A DNA stretch of 38,111 bases from Proteiniclasticum sp043951855 (GTDB lineage Bacteria > Bacillota > Clostridia > Clostridiales > Clostridiaceae): assembly GCF_043951855.1 (NCBI RefSeq), contig NZ_JBINJW010000026.1:1-38111 (forward strand), written 5' to 3'. The notes under the pieces were generated by a model. That model saw only the letters and a program-made list of their open reading frames with translations. It had not been told where the DNA came from and searched no databases. Below are positions 6,904 to 15,963 of the stretch, piece by piece; the stretch's first letter is position 1; every line of letters starts with the position of its first letter. Made by a program: the position numbers and the translations under genes.

Positions 6904-9726
6904 TTATTTGAGCATTTTCTTCAGATACTGTCCTGTGTAGGAAGCTTCGTTTCTTGCCACTTCTTCCGGTGTGCCTGTCACGAGGACACTGCCACCCTTG
7001 TCTCCACCTTCCGGACCCAGATCGATGATATGGTCTGCGGACTTTATTATATCCAGGTTATGTTCGATGACGATGACGGAATTGCCTTGAGAGACCAGTC
7101 TCTGAAGGATCTCGTTCAGTCTCTTCACATCATCCGTATGAAGTCCCGTGGTGGGTTCATCCAGAATGTAGAGCGTCTGGCCTGTACTCACCTTGGAAAG
7201 TTCGAAGGCAAGCTTGATACGCTGCGCTTCTCCACCGGAAAGCTGCGTGGATGGCTGTCCCATCTTCACATAGCCCATGCCCACATCCATGAGGGTCTTT
7301 ATTTTTCTGTGGATTCGAGGAAGATTCTCGAAGAACTTGGATGCCTCTTCCACCGTCATGTTCAGCACATCTGAAATATTGTTTCCTTTGTACTTCACTT
7401 CCAGCGTTTCTCTGTTGTATCTCTTTCCCTTGCAGACTTCGCAGGGAACATAGACATCGGAGAGGAACTGCATCTCGATCTTGATGATGCCATCTCCGGA
7501 GCAGGCTTCACAGCGCCCCCCCTTCACATTGAAGGAGAACCTGCCAGGCTTGTAGCCTCTTGCCTTTGCTTCAGGGGTGTTCGCATAGAGTTCCCTGATG
7601 CGGTCGAAGACACCCGTATAGGTCGCAGGATTGGACCTTGGTGTCCTTCCGATGGGACTCTGATCGATGTCGATGATCTTGTCGATGTTTTCAATCCCTA
7701 CCACGTCCTCATGTCTACCAGGAAGAATTCTTGCCTTGTTCACTTTTCTGTGGACTGCTTTATATAGAATCTCATTGACCAGAGTCGATTTACCAGAACC
7801 AGACACACCCGTCACAGCCACAAGCTCTCTCAGCGGGAAGTCAACGGTGATGTCCTTGAGATTGTTTTCTCTGGCCCCTTTTACGGTGATGAAGGTTCCA
7901 TCCCCTTCTCTTCTCTTTTCCGGGACTTCGATCTTCATTTCTCCAGTGAGATACTTCGCCGTGATGCTCTTCCTGGATCTCATGATCTGTTTCACGGTAC
8001 CCTTGGCCACAACTTCTCCGCCGTGCTCTCCGGCTCCTGGACCGATATCCACCACATAGTCGGCGCTTCTTATGGTGTCTTCGTCATGTTCCACCACAAT
8101 CAGTGTATTTCCGTTGTCTCTTAGGGCCTTCAGCGTTTCAATGAGCTTGTCGTTGTCTCTCTGATGAAGTCCGATGGAAGGCTCATCCAGAATATACAGA
8201 ACCCCCATGAGACTGGATCCGATCTGAGTGGCAAGCCGGATTCTCTGCGCTTCTCCACCGGATAAGGTTCCCGCATTACGTGCCAGATTGAGATAATCAA
8301 GGCCAACGTTCACGAGGAAGCTTAGTCTTGCACGCACTTCATTGATGATCTGTTCTCCGATGATCACATCCCGTTCACTTGGCTTGTAGCTTTCAATGAA
8401 TTTCAGCGCCTCATCAATGCTCAAGGTGGTGAATTCGTAGATGTTCTTTCCAGCCAGGGTCACTGACAGCACTTCCGGTTTAAGCCTTGCCCCGTTGCAG
8501 GTGGGACAGGGATTGCTGCTCATGAACTGTTCGATCTCACCTTTGATGTAATCGGAACCGCTCTCCAGGTAACGCCTTTTCAGGTTGTTGATTTCTCCCT
8601 CATAGGCATAGTTGTACTCGCCTCTGGAGTAGTTCTTGGTATAGAACACCTTAAGCTTCACACCTCTGGTTCCGTAAAGAAGAATATCCACAATATTGTC
8701 CGGCAGATCCTTTATGGGTGTGTTCAGATCGAATTTATACTTCTTGGACAACGCCTGAAGAATCCCGTAGGTCCAGGAATCCTCCTTCAGTCTGCCGTTC
8801 CCCCAGGAAGCGATGGCACCGTCCATGATGCTCTTCTTTCTATCGGGTATGACAAGATCCTCATCGATTTCCAGAAGGGTACCCAGACCGTCACAATGCT
8901 CGCATTTCCCATAGGGCGCATTGAAGGAGAAGAGCCTTGGTTCCAGCTCCTCGATGCCGATGTTGTGATCCGGACAGGCAAACTTTTCCGAAAATCTAAG
9001 GTCCTCTCCATCGATGATGCTGACGATGACATTTCCTTCTCCCAGCTTCAATGCCTGTTCAATGGATTCGGACAGTCTTCCTTTGATGTCTTCCCGAATC
9101 ACAAGACGGTCGATGACCGCTTCGATATCATGCTTCAGCGTCTTCTTGAGATTCACGTCCTCTTCGGAGATGTCGATGATGGTTCCATCGATCCTCGCTC
9201 TTACATAACCTGCCTTCTTGATGGTTTCAAGAACCTTCTCATGTTCTCCCTTTTTCCCCTTGATCATGGGCGCAAGAATCTGGACCCTGGTCCTTTCAGG
9301 AAGCTCCAGGATCTTATCCACCATCTGGTCCACACTCTGGGAGGAGATCTCCTTACCGCATACAGGACAGTGAGGAACACCCAGCCTTGCATAGAGCAGT
9401 CTCAGATAATCATAGATTTCCGTGACGGTACCCACTGTGGATCTGGGATTTTTGGATGTGGTCTTCTGATCGATGGCGATGGAAGGGCTGAGCCCTTCTA
9501 TGGACTCCACATCCGGTTTATCCATCTGGCCCAGGAATTGTCTGGCATAGGAGGACAGAGACTCCACGTAGCGCCTCTGCCCTTCCGCATAAAGCGTGTC
9601 AAAAGCCAGGGATGACTTTCCTGAACCGGACAGTCCTGTAAACACCACCAGCTTATCTCTTGGTATTTCCAGACTTATATTCTTGAGATTGTTGACTTTT
9701 GCACCTTTTATTACTATATTTTTCAT
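6904..9726 (-). CDS. uvrA: Excinuclease ABC subunit A, UvrA
   Basis: UvrA is the dimeric ATPase that senses DNA damage and loads UvrB. The 940-residue length is standard. It has two ABC modules, each with a Walker A (GLSGSGKSS near residue 31; GVSGSGKST in the second half) and LSGGEAQRI signature. It also has zinc-binding CxxC pairs (CPVC, CEHC, CPTC, CEAC, CEVC), the damage-recognition insertion and the second zinc module. GGAGAG precedes the ATG. uvrB ends 20 bases upstream, so the two form an operon ending at the hairpin 6856-6896. Nothing looks broken. Confidence 0.98.
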   Translation of the reverse strand: MKNIVIKGAKVNNLKNISLEIPRDKLVVFTGLSGSGKSSLAFDTLYAEGQRRYVESLSSYARQFLGQMDKPDVESIEGLSPSIAIDQKTTSKNPRSTVGTVTEIYDYLRLLYARLGVPHCPVCGKEISSQSVDQMVDKILELPERTRVQILAPMIKGKKGEHEKVLETIKKAGYVRARIDGTIIDISEEDVNLKKTLKHDIEAVIDRLVIREDIKGRLSESIEQALKLGEGNVIVSIIDGEDLRFSEKFACPDHNIGIEELEPRLFSFNAPYGKCEHCDGLGTLLEIDEDLVIPDRKKSIMDGAIASWGNGRLKEDSWTYGILQALSKKYKFDLNTPIKDLPDNIVDILLYGTRGVKLKVFYTKNYSRGEYNYAYEGEINNLKRRYLESGSDYIKGEIEQFMSSNPCPTCNGARLKPEVLSVTLAGKNIYEFTTLSIDEALKFIESYKPSERDVIIGEQIINEVRARLSFLVNVGLDYLNLARNAGTLSGGEAQRIRLATQIGSSLMGVLYILDEPSIGLHQRDNDKLIETLKALRDNGNTLIVVEHDEDTIRSADYVVDIGPGAGEHGGEVVAKGTVKQIMRSRKSITAKYLTGEMKIEVPEKRREGDGTFITVKGARENNLKDITVDFPLRELVAVTGVSGSGKSTLVNEILYKAVHRKVNKARILPGRHEDVVGIENIDKIIDIDQSPIGRTPRSNPATYTGVFDRIRELYANTPEAKARGYKPGRFSFNVKGGRCEACSGDGIIKIEMQFLSDVYVPCEVCKGKRYNRETLEVKYKGNNISDVLNMTVEEASKFFENLPRIHRKIKTLMDVGMGYVKMGQPSTQLSGGEAQRIKLAFELSKVSTGQTLYILDEPTTGLHTDDVKRLNEILQRLVSQGNSVIVIEHNLDIIKSADHIIDLGPEGGDKGGSVLVTGTPEEVARNEASYTGQYLKKMLK

Positions 9727-9746
9727 TTTCTCTCCATTTATACTGA

Positions 9747-11744
9747 CTAACCCTGTCTGTTTCGGATCAGTTCTTTTTTCAGTTTAGCGATTTCATCACG
9801 AATGTAGGCAGCTTTCTCGAATTCCAGTTCCTTGGATGCCTTGTACATGTCCAGCTCCAGTTTTTTTATGGTCTTTTCGAGATTCTCCTTATTATACTTT
9901 ACAGCTTCATCCAGAGACTCAAATTCCGTGATCTCATCCACCACCTGTGTAATCTCCAGTACGCTTCGAATGTCTTTCTTGATGGTGGTCGGTGTGATGT
10001 CGTGTTCTCTGTTGTACTCTTCCTGTATCTTTCTTCTTCGAGCCGTCTCAGACATGGCTCGATCCATGGAATTGGTGATCCGGTCCGCATATAGAATGAC
10101 CTTGCTTTCACTGTTTCGGGCTGCACGACCGATGGTCTGAATCAGAGATGTCTCGGATCTCAGGAACCCTTCCTTATCCGCATCCAGGATGGCCACCAGA
10201 GCAACCTCCGGAATATCCAGTCCTTCTCGCAGGAGATTGATCCCCACCAGCACATCCACTTCACCTAATCTCAGGTCCCGGATGATTCTCATTCTTTCCA
10301 TGGTATCGATGTCCGAGTGCATATAGGTCACCTTCACCCGAAGCTCCTTGAAGTACTTGGTGAGGTCTTCCGCCATACGTTTGGTCAGCGTCGTGATGAG
10401 GACCCGGAAACCTCTTTCCACCGTTTTAATGATTTCTCCATAAAGATCATCGATCTGCCCTTTCACAGGCTTTATGATCACTTCCGGATCCATGAGGCCA
10501 GTAGGTCTTATGACCTGTTCTGCCACCACGGCGGAATGCTCCTTCTCGTACTTGGAAGGGGTTGCTGAAACGAAGAGAACCTGTTTGATCTTCTCCTCGA
10601 ACTCCTCGAACTTCAGGGGTCTGTTGTCAAAAGCGGATGGCAGTCTGAATCCGTACTCCACCAGATTCTCTTTTCTGGAACGGTCCCCTGCATACATGGC
10701 TCTGACCTGTGGCAGCGTCACATGGGACTCATCGATGAAAAGAAGAAAGTCATCGGGAAAATAGTCTATGAGGGTCTTGGGCGGTGTATGAGGTGGTCTT
10801 CCATCCAGTATTCTCGAGTAGTTCTCGATTCCGGAGCAGTATCCCATCTCCATCATCATCTCGATGTCGAAGTTGGTTCTCTGCCTGAGTCTCTGGGCTT
10901 CCAGAAGCTTGTCCTGACTGTTCAGCTCCTTAATTCTCACTTCCAGTTCCGCTTCAATCTCCTTGATGGCCCGCTGAAGATTATCATAGGAAGTGGCAAA
11001 GTGAGACGCCGGGAACAGAACGATATGGGAAAGCTCATGGATGATCTCGCCCGTCAGCACATCAAATTCTCTGATTCTCTCGATCTCATCTCCGAAAAAC
11101 TCCACGCGAATTCCCTTCGCCGATTCATTGGCGGGAATCACGTCCAGAATATCTCCACGCACTCTGAAAGAACCTCTGGAAAAATCAATGTCGTTGCGTT
11201 CATACTGAATCTCGATGAGTTTGCGGATCACATCATCTCTGTCCTTGATCATGCCAGGTCTCAGAGAGATGGAAAGATCTCTGTATTCATCTGGATTACC
11301 CAGACCGTAGATACAGGAAACCGAAGCCACAATGATGACATCTCTTCTTTCAAATAAAGCGGATGTGGCGGAGTGCCTCAGTTTGTCGATTTCTTCATTG
11401 ATGGAAGAATCTTTTTCTATATAGGTATCCGTCTGCGCCACATAGGCTTCAGGCTGATAGTAATCATAGTAGGAAACAAAGTATTCCACAGCACTCTCAG
11501 GAAAGAACTCTCTGAACTCCGAGGTCAGCTGCGCTGCCAGAGTCTTGTTATGGGCAAGGACCAGTGTCGGTCTCTGGGTTCTTTCGATGATGTTGGCCAT
11601 GGTGAATGTCTTACCTGAACCGGTGACACCAAGGAGCGTCTGTCCCCGATTTCCGCTTTCTATGGATGCAACCAGTGTGTTGATGGCATCCGGCTGATCA
11701 CCTGTAGGTTTGAATTTCGATGCGATCTTGAAGGTTCCCTCCAT
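9747..11744 (-). CDS. uvrB: Excinuclease ABC subunit B, UvrB
   Basis: UvrB is the helicase-like subunit that verifies damage and recruits UvrC. The protein (665 residues from this start) shows Walker A GVTGSGKTFT, the beta-hairpin region around SYYDYYQPEAY, DESH, the helicase C-terminal domain (QTIGRAARN) and a C-terminal UVR motif (LEFEKAAYIRDEI) that pairs with the one in UvrC. Starts at GTG 11753 and ATG 11750 are also open, but AAGGGG sits 8 bases before ATG 11744, which gives the usual MEGTFKIASKFKPTGDQP start. It leads the uvrB-uvrA operon from a promoter with a LexA-like site. Confidence 0.97.
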   Translation of the reverse strand: MEGTFKIASKFKPTGDQPDAINTLVASIESGNRGQTLLGVTGSGKTFTMANIIERTQRPTLVLAHNKTLAAQLTSEFREFFPESAVEYFVSYYDYYQPEAYVAQTDTYIEKDSSINEEIDKLRHSATSALFERRDVIIVASVSCIYGLGNPDEYRDLSISLRPGMIKDRDDVIRKLIEIQYERNDIDFSRGSFRVRGDILDVIPANESAKGIRVEFFGDEIERIREFDVLTGEIIHELSHIVLFPASHFATSYDNLQRAIKEIEAELEVRIKELNSQDKLLEAQRLRQRTNFDIEMMMEMGYCSGIENYSRILDGRPPHTPPKTLIDYFPDDFLLFIDESHVTLPQVRAMYAGDRSRKENLVEYGFRLPSAFDNRPLKFEEFEEKIKQVLFVSATPSKYEKEHSAVVAEQVIRPTGLMDPEVIIKPVKGQIDDLYGEIIKTVERGFRVLITTLTKRMAEDLTKYFKELRVKVTYMHSDIDTMERMRIIRDLRLGEVDVLVGINLLREGLDIPEVALVAILDADKEGFLRSETSLIQTIGRAARNSESKVILYADRITNSMDRAMSETARRRKIQEEYNREHDITPTTIKKDIRSVLEITQVVDEITEFESLDEAVKYNKENLEKTIKKLELDMYKASKELEFEKAAYIRDEIAKLKKELIRNRQG

Positions 11745-11774
11745 TTTCATCACCCCTTCCGTTATTCCTTATCT

Positions 11775-11810
11775 ATTATACTCTTTCGCATTTAATAAGT
11801 ACATATGTTC
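11775..11810 (-). promoter_or_regulatory. uvrBA promoter with LexA (SOS) box-like palindrome
   Basis: On the minus strand TGAACATATGTACT covers 11798-11811, with GAAC-ATAT-GTAC as the core at 11799-11810. The Firmicute LexA/DinR consensus core is GAAC-N4-GTTC, so the core has one mismatch. A TATAAT lies at 11775-11780, and the box falls on the -35 position, where a repressor would block RNA polymerase. uvrB is a classic SOS gene, which supports the call. Confidence 0.6.
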
Positions 11811-11836
11811 ATTTATTATTAACAGTCCTGTAAAGT

Positions 11837-12967
11837 CTATGCGTTTTCTCGGTCAGGTAAAGTGAGCTGATCTGATGGAGGCACAATGATGATGCCCGTG
11901 CTGGTCTCCTTGTCGATGGTGAACTTCACTGCCTTCTCCTGCTCATGTTCGTCCCGGACCATAAGATTTACGTCCCGTTCATAGTGAAGGGTGCCCATGA
12001 AGGCGATGAGCGCCTTGTAGGAGGGGTCTTCTGCTTCATTCAGAGACAGAATTCTGTCTCCGGATCGAAGACCGGATCTGTATGCAGGTGTGTTTTCTCT
12101 CACTTCCAGGATCATGATTCTGTCCTCATCAGAAGTGAAAAAAGGCTTTCTTCTGCTTTCAATAAGCCTGAATGCCATTTTCTCGAGATAAATCAGAAGA
12201 GGCACCAGAATGATCAGGAGATATACCGATTCCATAGAATAGCTTACGATGATGGACCCCATAAGAATCAGCGATCCCGCAAGCATCTTCAGTCCGCTCA
12301 GAAGAAATACGGCCTGCTTCTTGCTGAAAGTCATCACAGTTTCCTGAACATGGAAAAGATGAAACAGCGTCAGATAGAATACGGATGACCCCAGTATGCT
12401 CCCTGAGGCGGTATAGAATCCGACCGCTGCAGGAAGCAGATAGGTCTTCTCCACTTTGAATCCTCCCCTGATGATTCCATTTCTTGAGAAAAGCACTGGC
12501 ATGAATCCATGCTTCCTGCTGAGAAGCAGCATCAGTCCATGAACCATGTAAATCAGACCCATGAAAAGATAGAGATTCACAAGATCCAGCACAGGGATGA
12601 CCTCCTGATTGAGAAGATACCCCGCAAGAAATACCGCCATGACGTTGATGCCTGAATTGACATATCCTGAAAATCTTGTAACCGAAAATACGGTCAGAAG
12701 AAATATGATCTGCACTTCCATATAGGAGTAGAAAGCAATATTAAAAACACCAGCAATGATACTGATGACAAAGCCTCCCGCAATTCCGGAAATCATCTGA
12801 TATAAAGTTAAAACTAGGGGAGAGTCTTCACTATCCCCTAGTACTATTCTTCTTACATTCGCTTCTTTTGTATTCTTCATATAGAACACAATCAGCAGAA
12901 TCAGCATGATCAGAATTTGCGGTGAAGCGAATATACTGAAATATCCATTAAGAATTTCCATGAACAT
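11837..12967 (-). CDS. PDZ-domain polytopic membrane protein, MinJ-like
   Basis: The 376-residue protein has about seven or eight hydrophobic segments in residues 15-270, then a cytoplasmic PDZ domain (about 283-360) with the ENTPAYRSGLRSGDRILS core. This layout, and its place beside ctpB-ftsX-ftsE, matches Bacillus MinJ. MinJ bridges DivIVA and MinD and places the division septum. I infer a related scaffold or division role; no DivIVA or MinCD genes are in the window. ATG 12967 and ATG 12961 are both plausible, with AAGG nearer the right spacing for 12961. The ctpB-like stop is 16 bases upstream. Confidence 0.75.
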   Translation of the reverse strand: MFMEILNGYFSIFASPQILIMLILLIVFYMKNTKEANVRRIVLGDSEDSPLVLTLYQMISGIAGGFVISIIAGVFNIAFYSYMEVQIIFLLTVFSVTRFSGYVNSGINVMAVFLAGYLLNQEVIPVLDLVNLYLFMGLIYMVHGLMLLLSRKHGFMPVLFSRNGIIRGGFKVEKTYLLPAAVGFYTASGSILGSSVFYLTLFHLFHVQETVMTFSKKQAVFLLSGLKMLAGSLILMGSIIVSYSMESVYLLIILVPLLIYLEKMAFRLIESRRKPFFTSDEDRIMILEVRENTPAYRSGLRSGDRILSLNEAEDPSYKALIAFMGTLHYERDVNLMVRDEHEQEKAVKFTIDKETSTGIIIVPPSDQLTLPDRENA

Positions 12968-12983
12968 CCTTCATCCTCTTTCT

Positions 12984-14192
12984 TTACTGCATCATCTCTC
13001 TCAAGACTTCAACAGCTTTCTGTAGTTGTGTGTCGTTTTCCATGGTAAGAGGCACTTCTGTGTCTTCAGGTATTTCCACTTCGATATCCGGAACAATTCC
13101 TTCTCCGTGGATGTTGATTCCATCTGGAGAATAATACGAAGATACCGTCACTTTCACAGCTTCGCCGTTCCCCACCTGATATACCATCTGGACTATACCT
13201 TTCCCGAAGGATTTCTGTCCCACCAGAGTGGCCGCTTCGTAATCTTTCAGCGCTCCGGAAACCACTTCGGAAGCAGATGCGCTGCCGCCATCGATGAGCA
13301 CCACAAGGGGTACACCGATGAAATCCCCGCCATAGGATCTGTACTCTTTTTTCTGCTCATACTTATCCAGTGTATAGAGAATGGTCTGATCCTTCTCCAC
13401 AAAGAGCGAGGCCACATCCACAGCTTCGTCCAGGAATCCGCCTGGATTTCCCCTAAGATCCAGAATGTACCCTTCGGCACCCTGTTCTCTCAGATCCTCC
13501 ATGGCTTCTCTTACCTGTTCTGCGGTATTGTTGCTGAACTGAAGCATGGTCACATGGGCAATATCGCCCTGAAGCATTTCAGATTCCACATTCACGATGG
13601 TGATGCTTGCTCTTACGATGGTGATATCCTGCTCCTCGCCATTTCTCATGATTGTGAGAATTACAGGTTTCCCTTCTTCTCCTTTGATCACGGATACGGC
13701 CTTGTCCAGGTCTGTGCCTTGATACTCCACACCTTCCACTTTCGTGATGAAGTCGCCTGAACGAAGTCCGGCTTCGTAGGCAGGAGATCCTTCAAAAGGT
13801 GTGATGACGACGATCTTATCTTCCTTGATGCCCACGATGACGCCTATGCCGACATAATTGCCGTCGCCGTCATCATTGAAATCCTTATATTCTTCAGCAT
13901 TGAAGAACACCGTATAGGGATCTCCGATGGAATTGACCATACCTTTGATGGCTCCTTCCACAAGAGCATCCTGATCGATGTCCTGATAATACTGACTGTT
14001 TATGACATCTCTTACTTCATATAGTTTGTCAAAGGACGAATCCCCGACCACGGGTGTTCCATTATCTATGATTTCCTTGCTGTTCAAGGAACCATATACG
14101 GTTCCGAAGAAGAACGCACCTGTTCCTATGATCAGAATCAGAAAAAAAGTTATTATCTTACTGGTACGTTTTTTATTGCTGTCCTCATACAA
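12984..14192 (-). CDS. ctpB: C-terminal processing peptidase (S41), CtpB-like
   Basis: This is a secreted or membrane-tethered serine protease of the tail-specific family. It has an N-terminal membrane segment (about 15-36), a PDZ domain (about 115-190) and the S41 catalytic domain. Numbered from the GTG at 14201, the Ser-Lys-Gln residues fall at S309 (GGSASASE), K334 and Q338 (SFGKGIVQ). As I recall, these are the same numbers as in Bacillus CtpB. The GTG abuts its GGAGG, so I prefer TTG 14192, nine bases after it. It lies in the ftsE-ftsX-ctpB-minJ order; in Bacillus CtpB processes SpoIVFA in sporulation. Another substrate is possible here. Confidence 0.9.
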   Translation of the reverse strand: MYEDSNKKRTSKIITFFLILIIGTGAFFFGTVYGSLNSKEIIDNGTPVVGDSSFDKLYEVRDVINSQYYQDIDQDALVEGAIKGMVNSIGDPYTVFFNAEEYKDFNDDGDGNYVGIGVIVGIKEDKIVVITPFEGSPAYEAGLRSGDFITKVEGVEYQGTDLDKAVSVIKGEEGKPVILTIMRNGEEQDITIVRASITIVNVESEMLQGDIAHVTMLQFSNNTAEQVREAMEDLREQGAEGYILDLRGNPGGFLDEAVDVASLFVEKDQTILYTLDKYEQKKEYRSYGGDFIGVPLVVLIDGGSASASEVVSGALKDYEAATLVGQKSFGKGIVQMVYQVGNGEAVKVTVSSYYSPDGINIHGEGIVPDIEVEIPEDTEVPLTMENDTQLQKAVEVLREMMQ

Positions 14193-14213
14193 TGTAATCA
14201 CCCTCCAAATTCA

Positions 14214-15107
14214 TTATACATCCAGGAATCTCTTCAGTGCAATAAAGCTTCCCAGTGCTCCGATTACAAGCCCTGTGATTCCGAACTGCCAGGAGAAGTT
14301 CTGCATGACATATTGTGGAGTGACAAGTTCCGCATAAAACATGCTCTGGGTAACATCTGCATAAACCACTCTATAAGCGGAGTAAACAACGCCAAATGCG
14401 ATGATTCCTCCCACAAGTCCCATGATCATCCCTTCAATGATGAAAGGCCATCTGATGAACCAGTCTGTTGCACCAACAAACTTCATGATTCCGATTTCTC
14501 TTCTTCTTGAATATACCGTCAGCTTGATGGTGTTGGAAATCAGGAACAGTGAAACCAGAACCAGAATGATGAAGATGACTACACCCATACTTCTGATGAG
14601 TTTTGCAAGTCCGATGATCTTCTCGACGGTTTCTCTTTCATTTCCGACATCTTCCACGCCTCTTACGCCCGTTAGAGCATCTTCAACTCTCATGGCGGCT
14701 TCCGGTTCATCCAGACTGATCACAAATGAGTTAGGAAGCGGATTTCTTTCTTCTGAGAAACCTGTGAGAATGGAATTGTCTTCTCCCAGTCTTTCCTTGA
14801 AGTGTTCAAAGGCTTCTTCCTTTGTCTCATAATATACTTCTTTGACGCCTTCCACTGAGTTTATGATGCTTTCCACATTGCTCTGCTCCGTGGTTGTGAT
14901 GCCGTCATTGAGGTAGGCTTTGATTTCCACTTTGGATTCCACGGATTCCACACCCATATTGATGGTCTGTGCCACAAGCAGGAACACACCGAATATGAAG
15001 AGTGTTGCGGAAACGGTAACGATACTTGCCAGTGTTATGGTCTTATTTCTCTTGAGGCTTTTCAGGGCATCAAGGGTGAACATCTTAATTTTCTGCATTG
15101 AATTCAT
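14214..15107 (-). CDS. ftsX: Cell division ABC transporter permease FtsX
   Basis: FtsX is the membrane half of the FtsEX complex, which couples ATP hydrolysis to activation of peptidoglycan hydrolases outside the cell. The 297-residue protein has the family layout: a first membrane segment at about 25-48, a large extracellular domain (about 50-165), then three membrane segments and the cytoplasmic SRRREIGIMKFVGAT loop. The reading frame overlaps the end of ftsE by 23 bases (ATG 15107, alternative ATG 15098), indicating translational coupling. A secreted amidase or NlpC/P60 partner is expected; the large SH3 amidase at 25.4-28.5 kb is one candidate by inference only. Confidence 0.95.
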   Translation of the reverse strand: MNSMQKIKMFTLDALKSLKRNKTITLASIVTVSATLFIFGVFLLVAQTINMGVESVESKVEIKAYLNDGITTTEQSNVESIINSVEGVKEVYYETKEEAFEHFKERLGEDNSILTGFSEERNPLPNSFVISLDEPEAAMRVEDALTGVRGVEDVGNERETVEKIIGLAKLIRSMGVVIFIILVLVSLFLISNTIKLTVYSRRREIGIMKFVGATDWFIRWPFIIEGMIMGLVGGIIAFGVVYSAYRVVYADVTQSMFYAELVTPQYVMQNFSWQFGITGLVIGALGSFIALKRFLDV

Positions 15108-15777
15108 ACCTGCCCTTCTTTTCGTCTCTCACAATCTGTCCCTTCTCCAGGGCGATTACTCTTCGTTTGCTGGAATCCACGATATCTTTCGCATGGGTAG
15201 CCATGAGAATGGTTGTCCCTGCTCTGTTGATGTCCATGAGCAGTCTCATGATATCCTTCGCTGTTTCAGGGTCCAGATTTCCTGTGGGCTCGTCTGCAAT
15301 AAGAAGAGTAGGATTGTTGGCGATGGCTCTGGCAAGAGAAACTCTCTGCTGCTCTCCACCGGACAATTCACTTGGAAAACTCCTTGAGCGGTCTGATAAT
15401 CCCACCAGTGCAAGAACCATAGGAACTCTTCTTCGGATCTCCTTTGGTGTAGCATCGATGACACGCATGGCAAAAGCCACATTCTCATATACATTCAATG
15501 TAGGAATGAGTCTGTAATCCTGGAATACCATACCGATTTTTCTTCTGTAGTATGGGACATCCTTTTTTGTGACACCCATCAGGTTCTTGTTCCCGACAAT
15601 CACTTCTCCGCTGGTGGGCTCCACTTCCTTGAGAAGCATCTTAACGAAGGTGGATTTACCCGCTCCGCTGGCACCTACCAGAAAGACGAACTCTCCGGAG
15701 TCGATTCTCACACTGATGTTGTCCAGTGCAAGGACTTTATTGTCATATTTTTTCGTGACATTCTTAAACTCTATCAT
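15085..15777 (-). CDS. ftsE: Cell division ATP-binding protein FtsE
   Basis: FtsE is the cytoplasmic ATPase that drives FtsX. The 230-residue ABC protein has Walker A GASGAGKST (35-43), Q-loop VFQDYRLIP, signature LSGGEQQ (138-144) and Walker B LLIADEP ending at catalytic E163. GGGAG lies seven bases before the ATG. It starts the ftsEX-ctpB-minJ block after a 186-base leader. That leader holds an AT-rich hairpin at 15812-15834 and an inverted repeat at 15898-15910. Confidence 0.97.
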   Translation of the reverse strand: MIEFKNVTKKYDNKVLALDNISVRIDSGEFVFLVGASGAGKSTFVKMLLKEVEPTSGEVIVGNKNLMGVTKKDVPYYRRKIGMVFQDYRLIPTLNVYENVAFAMRVIDATPKEIRRRVPMVLALVGLSDRSRSFPSELSGGEQQRVSLARAIANNPTLLIADEPTGNLDPETAKDIMRLLMDINRAGTTILMATHAKDIVDSSKRRVIALEKGQIVRDEKKGRYEFNAEN

Positions 15778-15811
15778 ATTACATCTCCCAATGTTCTTAT
15801 TGCTGTTCCAT

Positions 15812-15834
15812 CTGAAAAAAATCTGTTTTTTCAG
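15812..15834 (-). other. AT-rich hairpin between yitT and ftsE
   Basis: CTGAAAAAA and TTTTTTCAG form a stem of nine or more pairs with a four-base loop, about 35 bases upstream of the ftsE start. It could be a weak terminator of the alr-yitT-yitT transcript or a leader structure of ftsE. There is no separate T-run after the stem. Confidence 0.35.
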
Positions 15835-15963
15835 TTCCGATATCTCGTTGAAGCTCTGTACTTTCGCATGGATTTTTCATTATCCTCACGAGTACTAATT
15901 ATGTCATAATAATGTAAAGATTTTATGAAGAAAACTTGTCTTCACATATCACTCTGATGTCGG

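Noticed and set aside
8896..9615. 239-codon plus-strand open frame opposite uvrA
   Set aside because: Antisense to UvrA, whose own frame is full length and intact.
10722..11357. 211-codon plus-strand open frame opposite uvrB
   Set aside because: Antisense to conserved UvrB; it is a by-product of codon bias on the coding strand.
13026..13760. 244-codon plus-strand open frame opposite the S41 protease gene
   Set aside because: Antisense to the catalytic and PDZ domains of the protease, with no family resemblance.
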